A stretch of DNA of 64,000 nucleotides from Streptomyces sannanensis. Its GTDB lineage: Bacteria; Actinomycetota; Actinomycetes; Streptomycetales; Streptomycetaceae. Location of the stretch: assembly GCF_039536205.1 (NCBI RefSeq), contig NZ_BAAAYL010000004.1:1-64000 (forward strand). The letters run 5' to 3'. The notes beneath the pieces are model-generated. The model was not told where the DNA came from, made no database searches, and worked only from the letters and a program-made list of their open reading frames with translations. Below, in pieces: positions 54,257 through 63,706 of this stretch. Within the stretch, counting starts at the first letter, position 1. Each line of letters begins with the position of its first letter. The position numbers and the translations under genes are program-made.

Positions 54257-55948
54257 ATGTCCCCGACCATGACAGCACCGCGTCCACGCCGAAGAGACAG
54301 GCTCCGTGCGGTGCTTTTCCCCTTGCTCTGCGCGGTGGCACTACTCGCAGCCACTGCCGTACCGGCGACCGGCGCACACCCCGGTTCCCCGCACTCCGCA
54401 AGACAAAGCGGTACCGTCGTACGGACCGACCACGGCCTGATACGCGGCGTGTCACACGGCTCGTACACTACCTTCGGCGGCATCCCCTATGCTGCGCCGC
54501 CGACCGGACCGCTGCGCTGGCGCGCACCGGTGCCCGCCGCCACGTGGCATGGTGTCCGGGATGCGACGACGGCGGCTCAACGCTGTGTGCAGATGCCGAC
54601 ACCAGGCGCGGGCGCGGTCCTCGGGTCGGAGGACTGCCTCTACCTCAATGTCACGATGCCGACGCCAAAGCCGGCCGGGCAGAAGCGGCCCGTGCTGGTG
54701 TGGATGCACGGCGGTGCGTTCCTGGGAGGTTCTGGCAGTGACTACAGCACCGAACAACTGGCGGTCCGGGGTGACACGGTCGTCGTCACAGTCAACTACC
54801 GGTTGGGTATTTTCGGTTACTTCGGCCACCCCGAGTTGGGCTCCGCCCCACCGTTCGGCCTGGCGGACCAGCAGGCCGCCCTGCGCTGGGTGCGGGCGAA
54901 CGCGGAGCGCTTCGGCGGTGATCCGGGCAGTGTCACGCTGTTCGGCGAGTCCGCAGGCGCCCTCAGCATCTGTGCACATCTCACCTCGCCGACGGCTGTC
55001 GGACTTTTCCAGCGGGCCGTGCTCCAGAGCGGTTCCTGCCTCATGTCCTTCCCACGCGGCGCTCTCGGGCCCGGAATACCGGCGTACGAGCCGTTCGCCT
55101 CACAGCGCGATGTTCAGACGGCAGGTGCAGAAGCCGCCCGGCAACTGGGCTGCACAGCGGGCGGTGGAGACGAGGTGCTGGCGTGCCTGCGCGGGCAGAG
55201 CACGGATCGCCTCGCCACCGCACAGCTGATGCAGTCCTTCAACCGGCCCTCCTTCGGCAATACGCTGCTGCCCGTGGCGCCGGACCAGGCGTTGGCGTCG
55301 GGACGCTTCCACCGCGTGCCGATCATTCAGGGCACCAACCACGATGAGATGCGGATGTTCGTCGGCCTGTCGCTCGCCGCGTTCCCGATCCGCACCGAGA
55401 ACGACTATCGGGCCCGTGTGGTGGACGCCTTCGGGCTTGCAGCCCCAGCCGTCGAGGCGCAGTATCCGGCAGGACACTACCCCACGCCCGCACTGGCCTG
55501 GGCCGCGGTGCTGACCGATCGATCCCTCACGTGCACCACACTGGCAGTTGGCCGGGCCATCGCCGCTCATGCCCCCGGCCTCCCCCTCTACGGCTACGAG
55601 TTCAGCGATCCGGATGCTCCTGTCCTCACCGGTCTGCCAGCGAACCCGGGCTTCCCCTACGGGGCGGCGCACGGCTTCGAGATGCCGTTCCTGTTCTCCT
55701 CCTTCCCCACCGAGCGACCACTGACCGACGCCCAGCGCGCCCTGTCGGACCGGATGGTCGACTACTGGACGAACTTCGCGCACACCGGCAACCCGAACAC
55801 CCCCGACGCCCCGCTCTGGCCTGTCCTCCGCCTTTCGTCACCTCTCGCGCAGTCGGTGCAGTCGTTGGCTCCCGGACCAGGCGGAATCCACCCCGTCGAT
55901 GCGCATTCCGCACACCACTGCTCGTTCTGGGACCGCCTGCCTCAGTGA
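54257..55948 (+). CDS. Secreted type-B carboxylesterase
   Basis: ATG at 54257 gives 563 residues with a signal peptide (LFPLLCAVALLAATAVPATGA). The carboxylesterase/lipase fold is complete: FGGIPYAAPPTGPLRWRAPV, EDCLYLNVTMPTP, VLVWMHGGAFLGGSGSDY (oxyanion hole), VTLFGESAGALSICAHL (nucleophile Ser), and a later His in GAAHGFEMPFLF. Two N-terminal Cys (AQRCVQ, SEDCLYL) fit the usual disulfide. It hydrolyses carboxylic esters outside the cell. Regulation by the divergent MerR protein is likely. The bases from 55950 to 56218 show no gene. Confidence 0.88.
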   Translation: MSPTMTAPRPRRRDRLRAVLFPLLCAVALLAATAVPATGAHPGSPHSARQSGTVVRTDHGLIRGVSHGSYTTFGGIPYAAPPTGPLRWRAPVPAATWHGVRDATTAAQRCVQMPTPGAGAVLGSEDCLYLNVTMPTPKPAGQKRPVLVWMHGGAFLGGSGSDYSTEQLAVRGDTVVVTVNYRLGIFGYFGHPELGSAPPFGLADQQAALRWVRANAERFGGDPGSVTLFGESAGALSICAHLTSPTAVGLFQRAVLQSGSCLMSFPRGALGPGIPAYEPFASQRDVQTAGAEAARQLGCTAGGGDEVLACLRGQSTDRLATAQLMQSFNRPSFGNTLLPVAPDQALASGRFHRVPIIQGTNHDEMRMFVGLSLAAFPIRTENDYRARVVDAFGLAAPAVEAQYPAGHYPTPALAWAAVLTDRSLTCTTLAVGRAIAAHAPGLPLYGYEFSDPDAPVLTGLPANPGFPYGAAHGFEMPFLFSSFPTERPLTDAQRALSDRMVDYWTNFAHTGNPNTPDAPLWPVLRLSSPLAQSVQSLAPGPGGIHPVDAHSAHHCSFWDRLPQ

Positions 55949-56218
55949 GCCTCCGCGCGTACAGAACCAGGACGGCCCCGGCGCAGAAGCTGATCAGTCT
56001 CGTCAGTCACCGGGCCGGCCGACTGCACCGGGTCCAGGCGCTCGTCCCCGGCACAGGCCGGTGCTGGCGCCTGCCGGCCCCAGGCAGCCGTCTGACGCGC
56101 TGACTCGCACTCCTGTGCCGCCGTTCTTCCTGGCGCAGTCGGCGCTCTCCGTCGCGTGCGTGCCAGGCGTCGACGTCGTTGGGGTTGGCCAGCGCGGCGG
56201 GCAGGTCTTCCCTGTGTC

Positions 56219-57398
56219 GTTCAGAAATGAGTCGCTGCAGGTCGTAGGGGGTCTGGTGGCGCTCAGGGTCGCGTGGGACGATGCCGCGGGTGATTGTCTC
56301 GCTGGTCTATCGGGTGGCGAGGAAGCTGTTGTCGGTCCCGTTGTTGCTGCTGCGTCGGCAGGTGGCCAAGGACGCCGAACTTCTTGTCCTGCGGCACGAG
56401 AACGCGGTGCTGCGCAGGCAACTTGCAGGTCCGGTGCGCTACGAGCCGGCGGACCGGCTGTGGTTCGCGGCGTTGTCCGCGTTGATACCCCGGCGTCGTT
56501 GAGCGCAGGTGTTCCCGGTGACTCCGGGCACCGTGCTGGCGTGGCATCGAAGGCTCGTGGCGCGCCGGTGGGACTACAGCAAGCGCCGGAGCAGGCCCGG
56601 CCGGCCACCGGCCACGAAGGCGGTCAAAGAGCTGGTGCTGCGGCTGGCCGCAGAGAATCCGCGTTGGGGGTGTCGCAGGATCCAAGGCGAGCTCGCGCGG
56701 CTCGGGCATCGGGTCGGAGCCTCCACGGTCTGGGAGATCTTGACTGTTGCCGGAGTAGGCCCTGCTCCCCGTAGAAGTGGGCCGACGTGGCGAGAGTTCC
56801 TGATGGCGCAGGCCGACGGCGTCATCGCCTGCGACTTCCTGCACATCGACCTGGTCGATCTTCGCCGGGTCTACGCGCTGGTCTTCCTCGAGCACGGCAC
56901 GCGCCGCCTGCACATCGCTGGTGTGACCGCGCATCCGACCGCGCAGTGGACGGTCCAGCAAGCCCGCAGCCTCGCCGTCGACCTGGGCCTGCGCTTGGAG
57001 TCGCTGCGCTTCTTGGTCCGCGACCGGGACCGCAAGTACACCGAGTCCTTCGACGCGGTCTTCGCGTCCGAGGGCATCGAGACCCTGAAGACGGCGCCGC
57101 GGGTCCCACGGGTGAATGCGCACTGCGAAAGGGTCATCGGGACACTCCGGCGCGAGGCCCTTGACCGCCTGCTGATCCTGAACGAAGCCCACGCTCGACG
57201 CGTGCTCGACGTCTACGCCTTCCACTGCAACGGCCATCGCCCCCACCAGGCCCGGGGACAACTTCCTCCCCTCGCCCAGGAGCACCCGGCGCCCTCGACC
57301 GACTTGACCGCGCACCGACTCATCCGCACCCGAGTACTGGGCGGCGTCATCAACGAGTACAGATAAGCGGCTTGACCAGCAGCGATGAGTTTCTGAAC
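56219..57398 (+). mobile_element. Integrase-core insertion sequence with imperfect inverted repeats
   Basis: GTTCAGAAATGAGTCGCTGC at the left end and the reverse complement of GCAGCGATGAGTTTCTGAAC at the right match at nearly all positions over about 25 bases. They bracket a single transposase gene. The element is about 1180 bp. The exact family name is uncertain; the protein has an IS3/IS481-type rve domain. Confidence 0.7.
56281..57366 (+). pseudogene. rve-domain transposase with one internal TGA codon
   Basis: The frame from ATG 56281 runs to 56502, has one TGA, and continues in the same frame to 57366. The upstream part is RVARKLLSVPLLLLRRQVAK and LVLRHENAVLRRQLAGPVRY. The downstream part has a helix-turn-helix (NPRWGCRRIQGELARLGHRV) and the catalytic Asp, Asp, Glu region: VIACDFLHIDLVDLRRVYAL, FLVRDRDRKYTESFDAVFAS and RVNAHCERVIGTLRREALDR. 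The TGA stands where Trp (TGG) is expected before AQVFPVTP. A single substitution thus disables an otherwise intact gene. Confidence 0.75.
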
Positions 57399-57599
57399 GG
57401 CACACCGTCAAACGCGCCGAGTCGATCAAGGAACATCAAACCCGGCGAGGATAGACGTCAAGCTGACCGTCCGCTTCGCGGTCTGGGAGCAGATCACCGG
57501 CACCGCCGGCCTGCCCGCCACGGCCTGAGCGCGGAGCCGGAACCCGACCCCGGCACGCCCCGACGCTCCGTCAAGCGCCAACATCCTCGACAGCGTGAC

Positions 57600-57852
57600 A
57601 ACGTCCTCAGGACGCCTCACGCGGCAACGCCGACGTGGCCGCTGTCGCCCGAATCGCAGGCAGCCCAGGAGACATGGAGGTTCTGGACGCCTACTGTGCC
57701 ACCGGCTCCCTGCGCCGAGCCACCTGCACTACAGCGGCGTCGCTCGCCGACTCGAACCGATCGCAAAGACCCTGGGCATCGAACTGACCGAGCTCGCCGG
57801 GCTGATGCGGGCCGGGCTCGCCCTCACCGCGTGGCGGCTGCTCAACGACTGA
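57600..57852 (+). pseudogene. PucR-type regulator C-terminal remnant, frameshifted
   Basis: One frame gives DVAAVARIAGSPGDMEVLDA, YCATGSLRRA. The next frame gives HLHYSGVARRLEPIAKTLGI and AGLMRAGLALTAWRLLND up to the stop. Together they form the helix-turn-helix end of a PucR/CdaR-like regulator. The shift is near 57720. The stretch 57400-57600 is not clearly coding. Confidence 0.5.
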
Positions 57853-58040
57853 GGCAGATGAGTTTGGGCTCGCTTCACGTGTGTCCGGAAATCACTCTAC
57901 TCAGCAATCCTTACATTCTCTTTAATGTTGCGGACATGTCACCCGGGGTCGACCCGGACGACGATTGCGAACCCCTGTAGCCCAAACCCCCCACGTGGTC
58001 TGAGACATCCCGGTTTGCCCCGGCAAGGAGGCAATGTCCC

Positions 58041-61000
58041 ATGCAACGTACACGACGAAGAACCCTACAAGCGGGACTGGTGGCAGTCCTGGCCATGTTG
58101 GCCCTGCTCGTCGGTGGCCTACCAGCCACGGCGAAGCCCGCCGCACCCGTAGCCCGGCCGTCCGCGAAGGCGAAGGTACGCGACGCGGTGCAACACGACC
58201 TCTCCCCAAAGCTGCGTGACATCTCCGCGAAGCCTGGCGGTACCAAGCGCGGCAGCGCCAAGCCCTCCGTGCAGCCGGCCCATTCGCTGGATCGCGCCGT
58301 CGTCAACCCGTCCGCGAAGGAGGGCAGCAGCCAGGTCCAGCGTGGCTTCACCGCCAGCCAGGTACCCGAGTTCAAGGCCAACTTCGAGGGCGTCGGCAAC
58401 GTCGACGGGGTGCTGCCGCCGGACACCAACGGCGATGTCGGCCCCAACCACTACGTCCAGATGGTCAACCTCCACTACGCCGTGTTCGACAAGAGCGGCA
58501 ACAAGCTGCTCGGACCACTGCCGGGCAATGCGGTCTTCGCCGGCTTCGGCGGACCGTGCGAGACCAGGAACGACGGCGACCCGGTGGTCCTCTACGACGA
58601 GACCGCCGATCGTTGGATGATCACCCAGTTCGCCCTGCCGGGCGGATCCGCCGGCAACCACCAGTGCATGGCGATCTCGCAGACCCCGGACCCGACCGGG
58701 GCCTTCTACCGGTACGACTTCCTCTACCACCAGACCCGGATGAACGACTACCCGAAGTACGGGATCTGGCCGGACGCCTACTACATGACCACCAACGAGT
58801 TCGCGCCGTCCTTTGTCGGCGCCGGAGCGGTGGCCTTCGAGCGGGAGAAGATGCTCACCGGCCAGCCGGCCCGGATGGTGTACTTCCACCTCGGTCCGGA
58901 CTTCGGCGGCCTGCTGCCAGCCGACGCAGAGGGCCAGGCGCCGCCGGCCGGGGCACCCAACCCGTTCGTCATGTTCGACGACGACGCGTGGGGCACCTCG
59001 CCCACCGACCGGCTGCTGATGTGGGACTTCCACGTCGACTGGACCAACCCGGCGAACTCCACTTTCGGCAACAACCTGGCCCCGAACCGGTCCCTGGAGA
59101 CCGCACCGTTCGACTCGAACATGTGCAACGGCGCCCGGTCCTGCATCCCGCAGCAGGGCACCTCGGCGCGGCTGGACGCGATCGCCGACCGGTTGATGTA
59201 CCGGGCGGCCTACCGCAACTTCGGCGACCACGCCTCCATGGTGCTCAACCACACCGTGGATGCCGGCGGCGACCACGCCGGCGTACGGTGGTACGAACTG
59301 CGCAGCAACTCGCCCGCCGATTGGGCTATCCATCAGCAGGGCACCTATGCGCCGGACGGCGAGAACCGGTGGATGGCCAGCGCGGCCATGGACGTATCCG
59401 GCAACATGGCCATCGGCTACTCGTCATCGGGCAGCACGTCCTTCCCGTCGATCCGGGTGGCCGGGCGACTCTCCGGTGACCCGCTGGGCGAACTGGGGCA
59501 GAGCGAGCGGACCCTGATCGCCGGGACCGGCGCACAGACCCACTCGGCGGCCCGCTGGGGCGACTACAGCTCGATGTCGGTGGACCCGACGGACGGCTGC
59601 ACGTTCTGGTTCACCTCCGAGTACATGTCCCAGACCAGCTCCGCCAACTGGCAGACCCGCATCGGTGCGATGAAGTTCCCCAACTGCGTGAACGGCCCGC
59701 GGGGCGAGGTGACCGGCAAGGTCACCAAGTCCGGTGGCGGAGCGATCGCCGGTGCGACGGTACGCGTCGGCGGTAGCGGCACCGTCACCGATGACCAGGG
59801 CGGGTACAAGCTGACCCTGCCGGCTGGTCAGCACGAGGCGACCGCTTCGGCATTCGGCTACGCGTCGAAGTCCGAGACGGTGACCGTGCCCGACAGTGGC
59901 ACGGTGACGGCGAACTTCGCGCTCGACCCGGTTCCGCTGAGCAAGGTCAGCGGCGTGGTGAAGGACGGCTCCGGGCATGGCTGGCCGCTCTACGCGCGCA
60001 TCGACGTGGCCGGCAAGCCAGGCGGCCCGGTCTTCACCGACCCGGCGACCGGCGCGTACAGCGTCGATCTGCCGCAGGGGGCCGAGTACGGCCTGACGGT
60101 CAAGGCGATGTACCCGTCTTACCAGCAAGGCACGGCACAAGTCACCGTCAGTGACAGCAACCTGGTGCGGAACTTCGACCTGGCGGTCGCGACCTCCTGC
60201 GACGCCACCGGGTACAAGACCGGCTACGGCGAACCGGTCGTCACCGAGCAGTTCGATTCCGGGGACACGCCGGCCGGCTGGAGCGTGGTGAACACCACCC
60301 CCAACGGCGGCTGGAACTTCACCGACCCGAGGAACCGGGGCAACCTCACCGGCGGCAGCGGCAAGTACGCCATCGCGGACAGCGACAACGCCGGTTCCGG
60401 CAAGCCGATGGACACCGCGCTGATCACCCCGGCGATGGACCTGTCCGCCGTACCGGCACCGGTGCTGCGGTTCAACAGCGACTACCGGGCGCTCGGCGGG
60501 TTCGCCGACGTCGACGTGAGCGTTGACGACGGCACGACCTGGAAGAACGTGTCGCACTGGACCAGCACCAGCCGGCGTGGCCCGGTGCTGGAGGAGATCC
60601 CGGTGCCGCAGGCGGCCGGGAAGTCCGGCGTGCGGATCCGGTTCCACTACCAGGCCACCTACGCATGGTGGTGGGAGCTGGACAACGTGTCGATCGTCAA
60701 CCGGTCCTGCGACCCGATCCCGGGTGGTCTGGTGGTCGGCCGGGTGCTGGACGGCAACACCGGCGCCGGGCTCAACGATGCGACAGTGACCAGTGAGGAC
60801 AAGCCGGCGGAGAAGGCGGTGACCGGGCCGACTCCGGACGACGCCAAACTCGGCGACGGCTTCTACTGGATGTTCTCGACCCTGACCGGGAACCACCCGT
60901 TCACCGGGGCGAAAAACCAGTACAAATCGGTCACGTCCACGATAGATGTGGCGGCTGACCGGGCCACGCGGGAGGACTTCGCACTCAAGGCGGGCCGGCT

Positions 61001-62594
61001 GACCATCACCCCGCCATCGGTGGAGAGCACCCTGACGCTGGGCCAGACCAAGACGGCGACGACGACAATCCGCAACGACGGCACCGCACCGGCCACGTTT
61101 GAGCTGTCCGAGCGGGCCGGCGACTTCGACAAGCTCGGTACGCGTGGCGCGCGCCTGCAGAACCTCCGGGTCAAGGGGGGCGGCGTATCGCCCGCCTGGC
61201 GGGGCGACAGCAAGCCCGGCGACGTCCTGGAGCCGACCCCGTACGCGCCGCCGTGGAACAACACGGCCAACTACCCGATCAAGGTCATGGACAACGCCGT
61301 GGCCGCGTACGACGGAAAGGTGTACTCGGTCGGCGGAACCGACGGCGCCGCCAACCTCGCCAACAGCTACGTGTACGACCCGGCGGCGAACACCTGGACG
61401 AAGATCGCCGACATGCCGGCGGCCCTGGAGAAGCCGGCAGCGACGTTCGTCGACGGCAAGCTCTACGTCTTCGGTGGCTGGGACCCGGCGGGCAACGTGT
61501 CGGCAAAGGTCTACGCCTACGACCCCGGTACCAACGCGTGGGAGACCCGGGCCGGCACCAACCCGGCCCCGCGGGCCGCGCCCGGCATCGGGGTGGTCGA
61601 CGGCCAGATCTACCTGGTCGGCGGCTGCGTGGACGGAAACTGCAACAAGTCCAATGTGACCGTCCGGTACAACCCGGGGGCCAACACGTTCACCACGGTC
61701 GCCGCGTACCCGGTCGCGGTGGCGTGGCAGGGCTGCGGCGGGATCGACGGCACGCTCTACTGCGCCGGCGGCAACGGGCCGACGACGCTGAAGAGCACGT
61801 ACGCCTACAACCCGGGCGCGAACGCCTGGACCCAGATGGCCGACCTGCCGGTCGACTTCTGGGGGGTGGCCGCGGACACTGCGAACGGCCTGCTGTTGGT
61901 CTCCACCGGTGTCATCAACAACTCCACCACGGTCACCAACCAGGGCTGGGCGTACGACCCGGCGGCCAACTCCTGGTCGGCGCTGCCCAACGCCAACTTC
62001 GCCCGCTACCGGGCGGGTGCGGCGTGCGGGTTCGTCAAGGTCGGTGGCTCGACCGGCGGCTTCACCCCGACGCCGGACAGCGAACTGCTGCCCGGTTTCG
62101 ACCAGTGCGCCACTGTCACCGACGTACCGTGGCTGTCCGCGTCCCCGACGTCGGCGACGCTGCAGCCCGGGCAGAGCATCACGGTGAACGTGAAGTTTGA
62201 TGCCTCCACGGCGGCGGGTGTGCAGCAGCCCGGCAAGTACACCGCCCAGCTCGGCATCAAGTCGGACACCCCGCCCGTGGCACCGATCGACGTGACGATG
62301 ACCGTGCAGCCGCCCAAGGACTGGGGCAAGGCGACGGGCGTCGTCACCGGCGTCGACTGCCGTGGCAACAGCACCGCGCTGCGCGGGGCGACCGTCCAGA
62401 TCAACGGCAAGAAGGGCTGGACCCACACCCTGAAGACCGATGCGGATGGCCGGTACGTCATCTGGGCTCCGAGGGACAACCCCGTCGAGATCATCGCGGC
62501 TCAGGATGGCTGGAAGCCGCAGTCCAGGCTGGTGAACCTCAAGGCGGGCGAGGCGGTGACCACCGACTTCGCCCTCCGCCCCACCGCTTGCTGA
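58041..62594 (+). CDS. Giant secreted kelch/carboxypeptidase-regulatory protein, paralogue of the sedolisin
   Basis: ATG at 58041, with GGAGG ten bases before, gives 1517 residues and a signal peptide (LVAVLAMLALLVGGLPATA). Residues about 110-560 form a beta-propeller-like domain (VLPPDTNGDVGPNHYVQMVN, DPVVLYDETADRWMITQFAL, ARWGDYSSMSVDPTDGCTFW) without a recognisable protease triad. From about 565 on the layout copies the sedolisin at 19104: regulatory sandwiches (GEVTGKVTKSGGGAIAGATV), MAM-like module (SRRGPVLEEIPVPQAAGKSG), DGNTGAGLNDATVTSEDKPA, kelch repeats (GKVYSVGGTDG, GKLYVFGGWD), ELLPGFDQCA and a last sandwich. It is probably a secreted or surface binding protein, perhaps a polymer-binding partner of the sedolisin. 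Confidence 0.85.
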   Translation: MQRTRRRTLQAGLVAVLAMLALLVGGLPATAKPAAPVARPSAKAKVRDAVQHDLSPKLRDISAKPGGTKRGSAKPSVQPAHSLDRAVVNPSAKEGSSQVQRGFTASQVPEFKANFEGVGNVDGVLPPDTNGDVGPNHYVQMVNLHYAVFDKSGNKLLGPLPGNAVFAGFGGPCETRNDGDPVVLYDETADRWMITQFALPGGSAGNHQCMAISQTPDPTGAFYRYDFLYHQTRMNDYPKYGIWPDAYYMTTNEFAPSFVGAGAVAFEREKMLTGQPARMVYFHLGPDFGGLLPADAEGQAPPAGAPNPFVMFDDDAWGTSPTDRLLMWDFHVDWTNPANSTFGNNLAPNRSLETAPFDSNMCNGARSCIPQQGTSARLDAIADRLMYRAAYRNFGDHASMVLNHTVDAGGDHAGVRWYELRSNSPADWAIHQQGTYAPDGENRWMASAAMDVSGNMAIGYSSSGSTSFPSIRVAGRLSGDPLGELGQSERTLIAGTGAQTHSAARWGDYSSMSVDPTDGCTFWFTSEYMSQTSSANWQTRIGAMKFPNCVNGPRGEVTGKVTKSGGGAIAGATVRVGGSGTVTDDQGGYKLTLPAGQHEATASAFGYASKSETVTVPDSGTVTANFALDPVPLSKVSGVVKDGSGHGWPLYARIDVAGKPGGPVFTDPATGAYSVDLPQGAEYGLTVKAMYPSYQQGTAQVTVSDSNLVRNFDLAVATSCDATGYKTGYGEPVVTEQFDSGDTPAGWSVVNTTPNGGWNFTDPRNRGNLTGGSGKYAIADSDNAGSGKPMDTALITPAMDLSAVPAPVLRFNSDYRALGGFADVDVSVDDGTTWKNVSHWTSTSRRGPVLEEIPVPQAAGKSGVRIRFHYQATYAWWWELDNVSIVNRSCDPIPGGLVVGRVLDGNTGAGLNDATVTSEDKPAEKAVTGPTPDDAKLGDGFYWMFSTLTGNHPFTGAKNQYKSVTSTIDVAADRATREDFALKAGRLTITPPSVESTLTLGQTKTATTTIRNDGTAPATFELSERAGDFDKLGTRGARLQNLRVKGGGVSPAWRGDSKPGDVLEPTPYAPPWNNTANYPIKVMDNAVAAYDGKVYSVGGTDGAANLANSYVYDPAANTWTKIADMPAALEKPAATFVDGKLYVFGGWDPAGNVSAKVYAYDPGTNAWETRAGTNPAPRAAPGIGVVDGQIYLVGGCVDGNCNKSNVTVRYNPGANTFTTVAAYPVAVAWQGCGGIDGTLYCAGGNGPTTLKSTYAYNPGANAWTQMADLPVDFWGVAADTANGLLLVSTGVINNSTTVTNQGWAYDPAANSWSALPNANFARYRAGAACGFVKVGGSTGGFTPTPDSELLPGFDQCATVTDVPWLSASPTSATLQPGQSITVNVKFDASTAAGVQQPGKYTAQLGIKSDTPPVAPIDVTMTVQPPKDWGKATGVVTGVDCRGNSTALRGATVQINGKKGWTHTLKTDADGRYVIWAPRDNPVEIIAAQDGWKPQSRLVNLKAGEAVTTDFALRPTAC

Positions 62595-62660
62595 GAGGAG
62601 TCTGATCCACCGGGCCCGCGCCGTTCACCGGACGCTGTTGGTTAATTCGGGCCCTGCGTG

Positions 62661-62703
62661 ACGTCGGCCTTCAAGACCTGGTTGTGGTCTTGAAGGCCGA
62701 CGT
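62661..62703 (+). terminator. 18-bp hairpin terminator after the giant secreted protein gene
   Basis: ACGTCGGCCTTCAAGACC pairs perfectly with its reverse complement across a seven-base loop, about 65 bases after the stop. Confidence 0.8.
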
Positions 62704-62724
62704 TGTCGTATGGGGTGGGTGCGG

Positions 62725-62965
62725 ATGTCGATGCAGCCCAAGGGTTCTGGGGAGATCCCGGCGGAGACGGTGCGGGTGGCGCGGGCCGCTTTCCCGAAGG
62801 GAAGCCTGGCAATCCGGGGCCGGGACGAGCTGGGGCCGTTGTTCACGGACGAGGAGTTCGCGGACCTGTTCCGGCGCGGGGCAAGCCTGTCTGGTCACCG
62901 GGGCGGCTGTCGCTGGTGCTCGTGTTGCAGTTCGTCGGGGGCCTGACCGACCGTCAGGCGGCGGA
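62725..62965 (+). pseudogene. IS1182-type transposase N-terminal remnant
   Basis: MSMQPKGSGEIPAETVRVAR, FPKGSLAIRGRDELGPLFTD and EEFADLF, then after a shift SPGRLSLVLVLQFVGGLTDR, form the start of IS1182-like transposases. The rest is absent. From 62966 to 63227 no gene is seen. Confidence 0.7.
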
Positions 62966-63227
62966 ATGGGAGCTCAGCGGCCCGGGGGCAGGCTGGGGCG
63001 CGTGCCGGCGCAGTGCAGCCGCCCCCGGGTCCTGGACTGGGGCCCGGGCGGGCACTGGGGGAGGGTGCGTCGTCGTGGGTTACTGGCGCGCCGCCACCGT
63101 CGCGAACGGACGGTCCGCGCGGTCCTGGCCCGGGTGGGAGGACAGGAACGGGCGGGCCGAGGCGAGCGGGCGCACGGAAGCGAACGGACGGGACTTCAGC
63201 GGGCGCTGGTTCATCGGGGCTCCTCGC

Positions 63228-63612
63228 AGAAGGATCGAAGTGCCGGACAGGGGTCTTCCTGTACTGGCCGAGGAGGGAGCAACTCCGGTTGGCGCCGCGA
63301 CGACCACGGAGACTGGCATGCAGCCGCCCAAAGGCACCTTTTCAACCGCATGCTCGGCCAGCTCTACCATTGCCTCCAGTACGGCCGCTGCTTCGACGAA
63401 GCTGTGGCCTTTCCAGCACGAGCCCCGCCGTCTCGCAGGTGGTCTGAACGCGGAAACCTCAGCGGAGTCCGGCGGCGTGCCGAAGCTTCGCCCGGCCGTC
63501 AGGGCTGATCAGGTCCTCCGGCAGCATCGCCACCACACTCGCGTGCTCCGCGAACACAGCCTTGCACTGCTCACGCCCGGGATGATCGCTGTCGCTACCG
63601 AACCACCGCACT
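63228..63612. repeat. Direct repeat copy B with IS110 3' end and HEAT-like tail
   Basis: This copy has the same two gene ends as 46674-47059. On the plus strand it has the IS110 C-terminus (GDWHAAAQRHLFNRMLGQLY). On the minus strand it has the last 40 residues of the HEAT-like protein (WFGSDSDHPGREQCKAVFAE). A one-base deletion shifts the end of the IS110 frame. Beyond 63612 the sequences diverge abruptly. Confidence 0.85.
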
Positions 63613-63706
63613 TCGGGATGTACGAAAGAGCCAGAAAGCAGCCGATCCGGCCCGTAAAGCGGCATACTGGTGCCTTCTGACGACGAAGTGACCAGGGGGC
63701 GCATCA

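Noticed and set aside
59424..62426. 1000-codon minus-strand frame opposite the giant secreted protein
   Set aside because: A shadow frame by the same reasoning; no start signal and no motifs.
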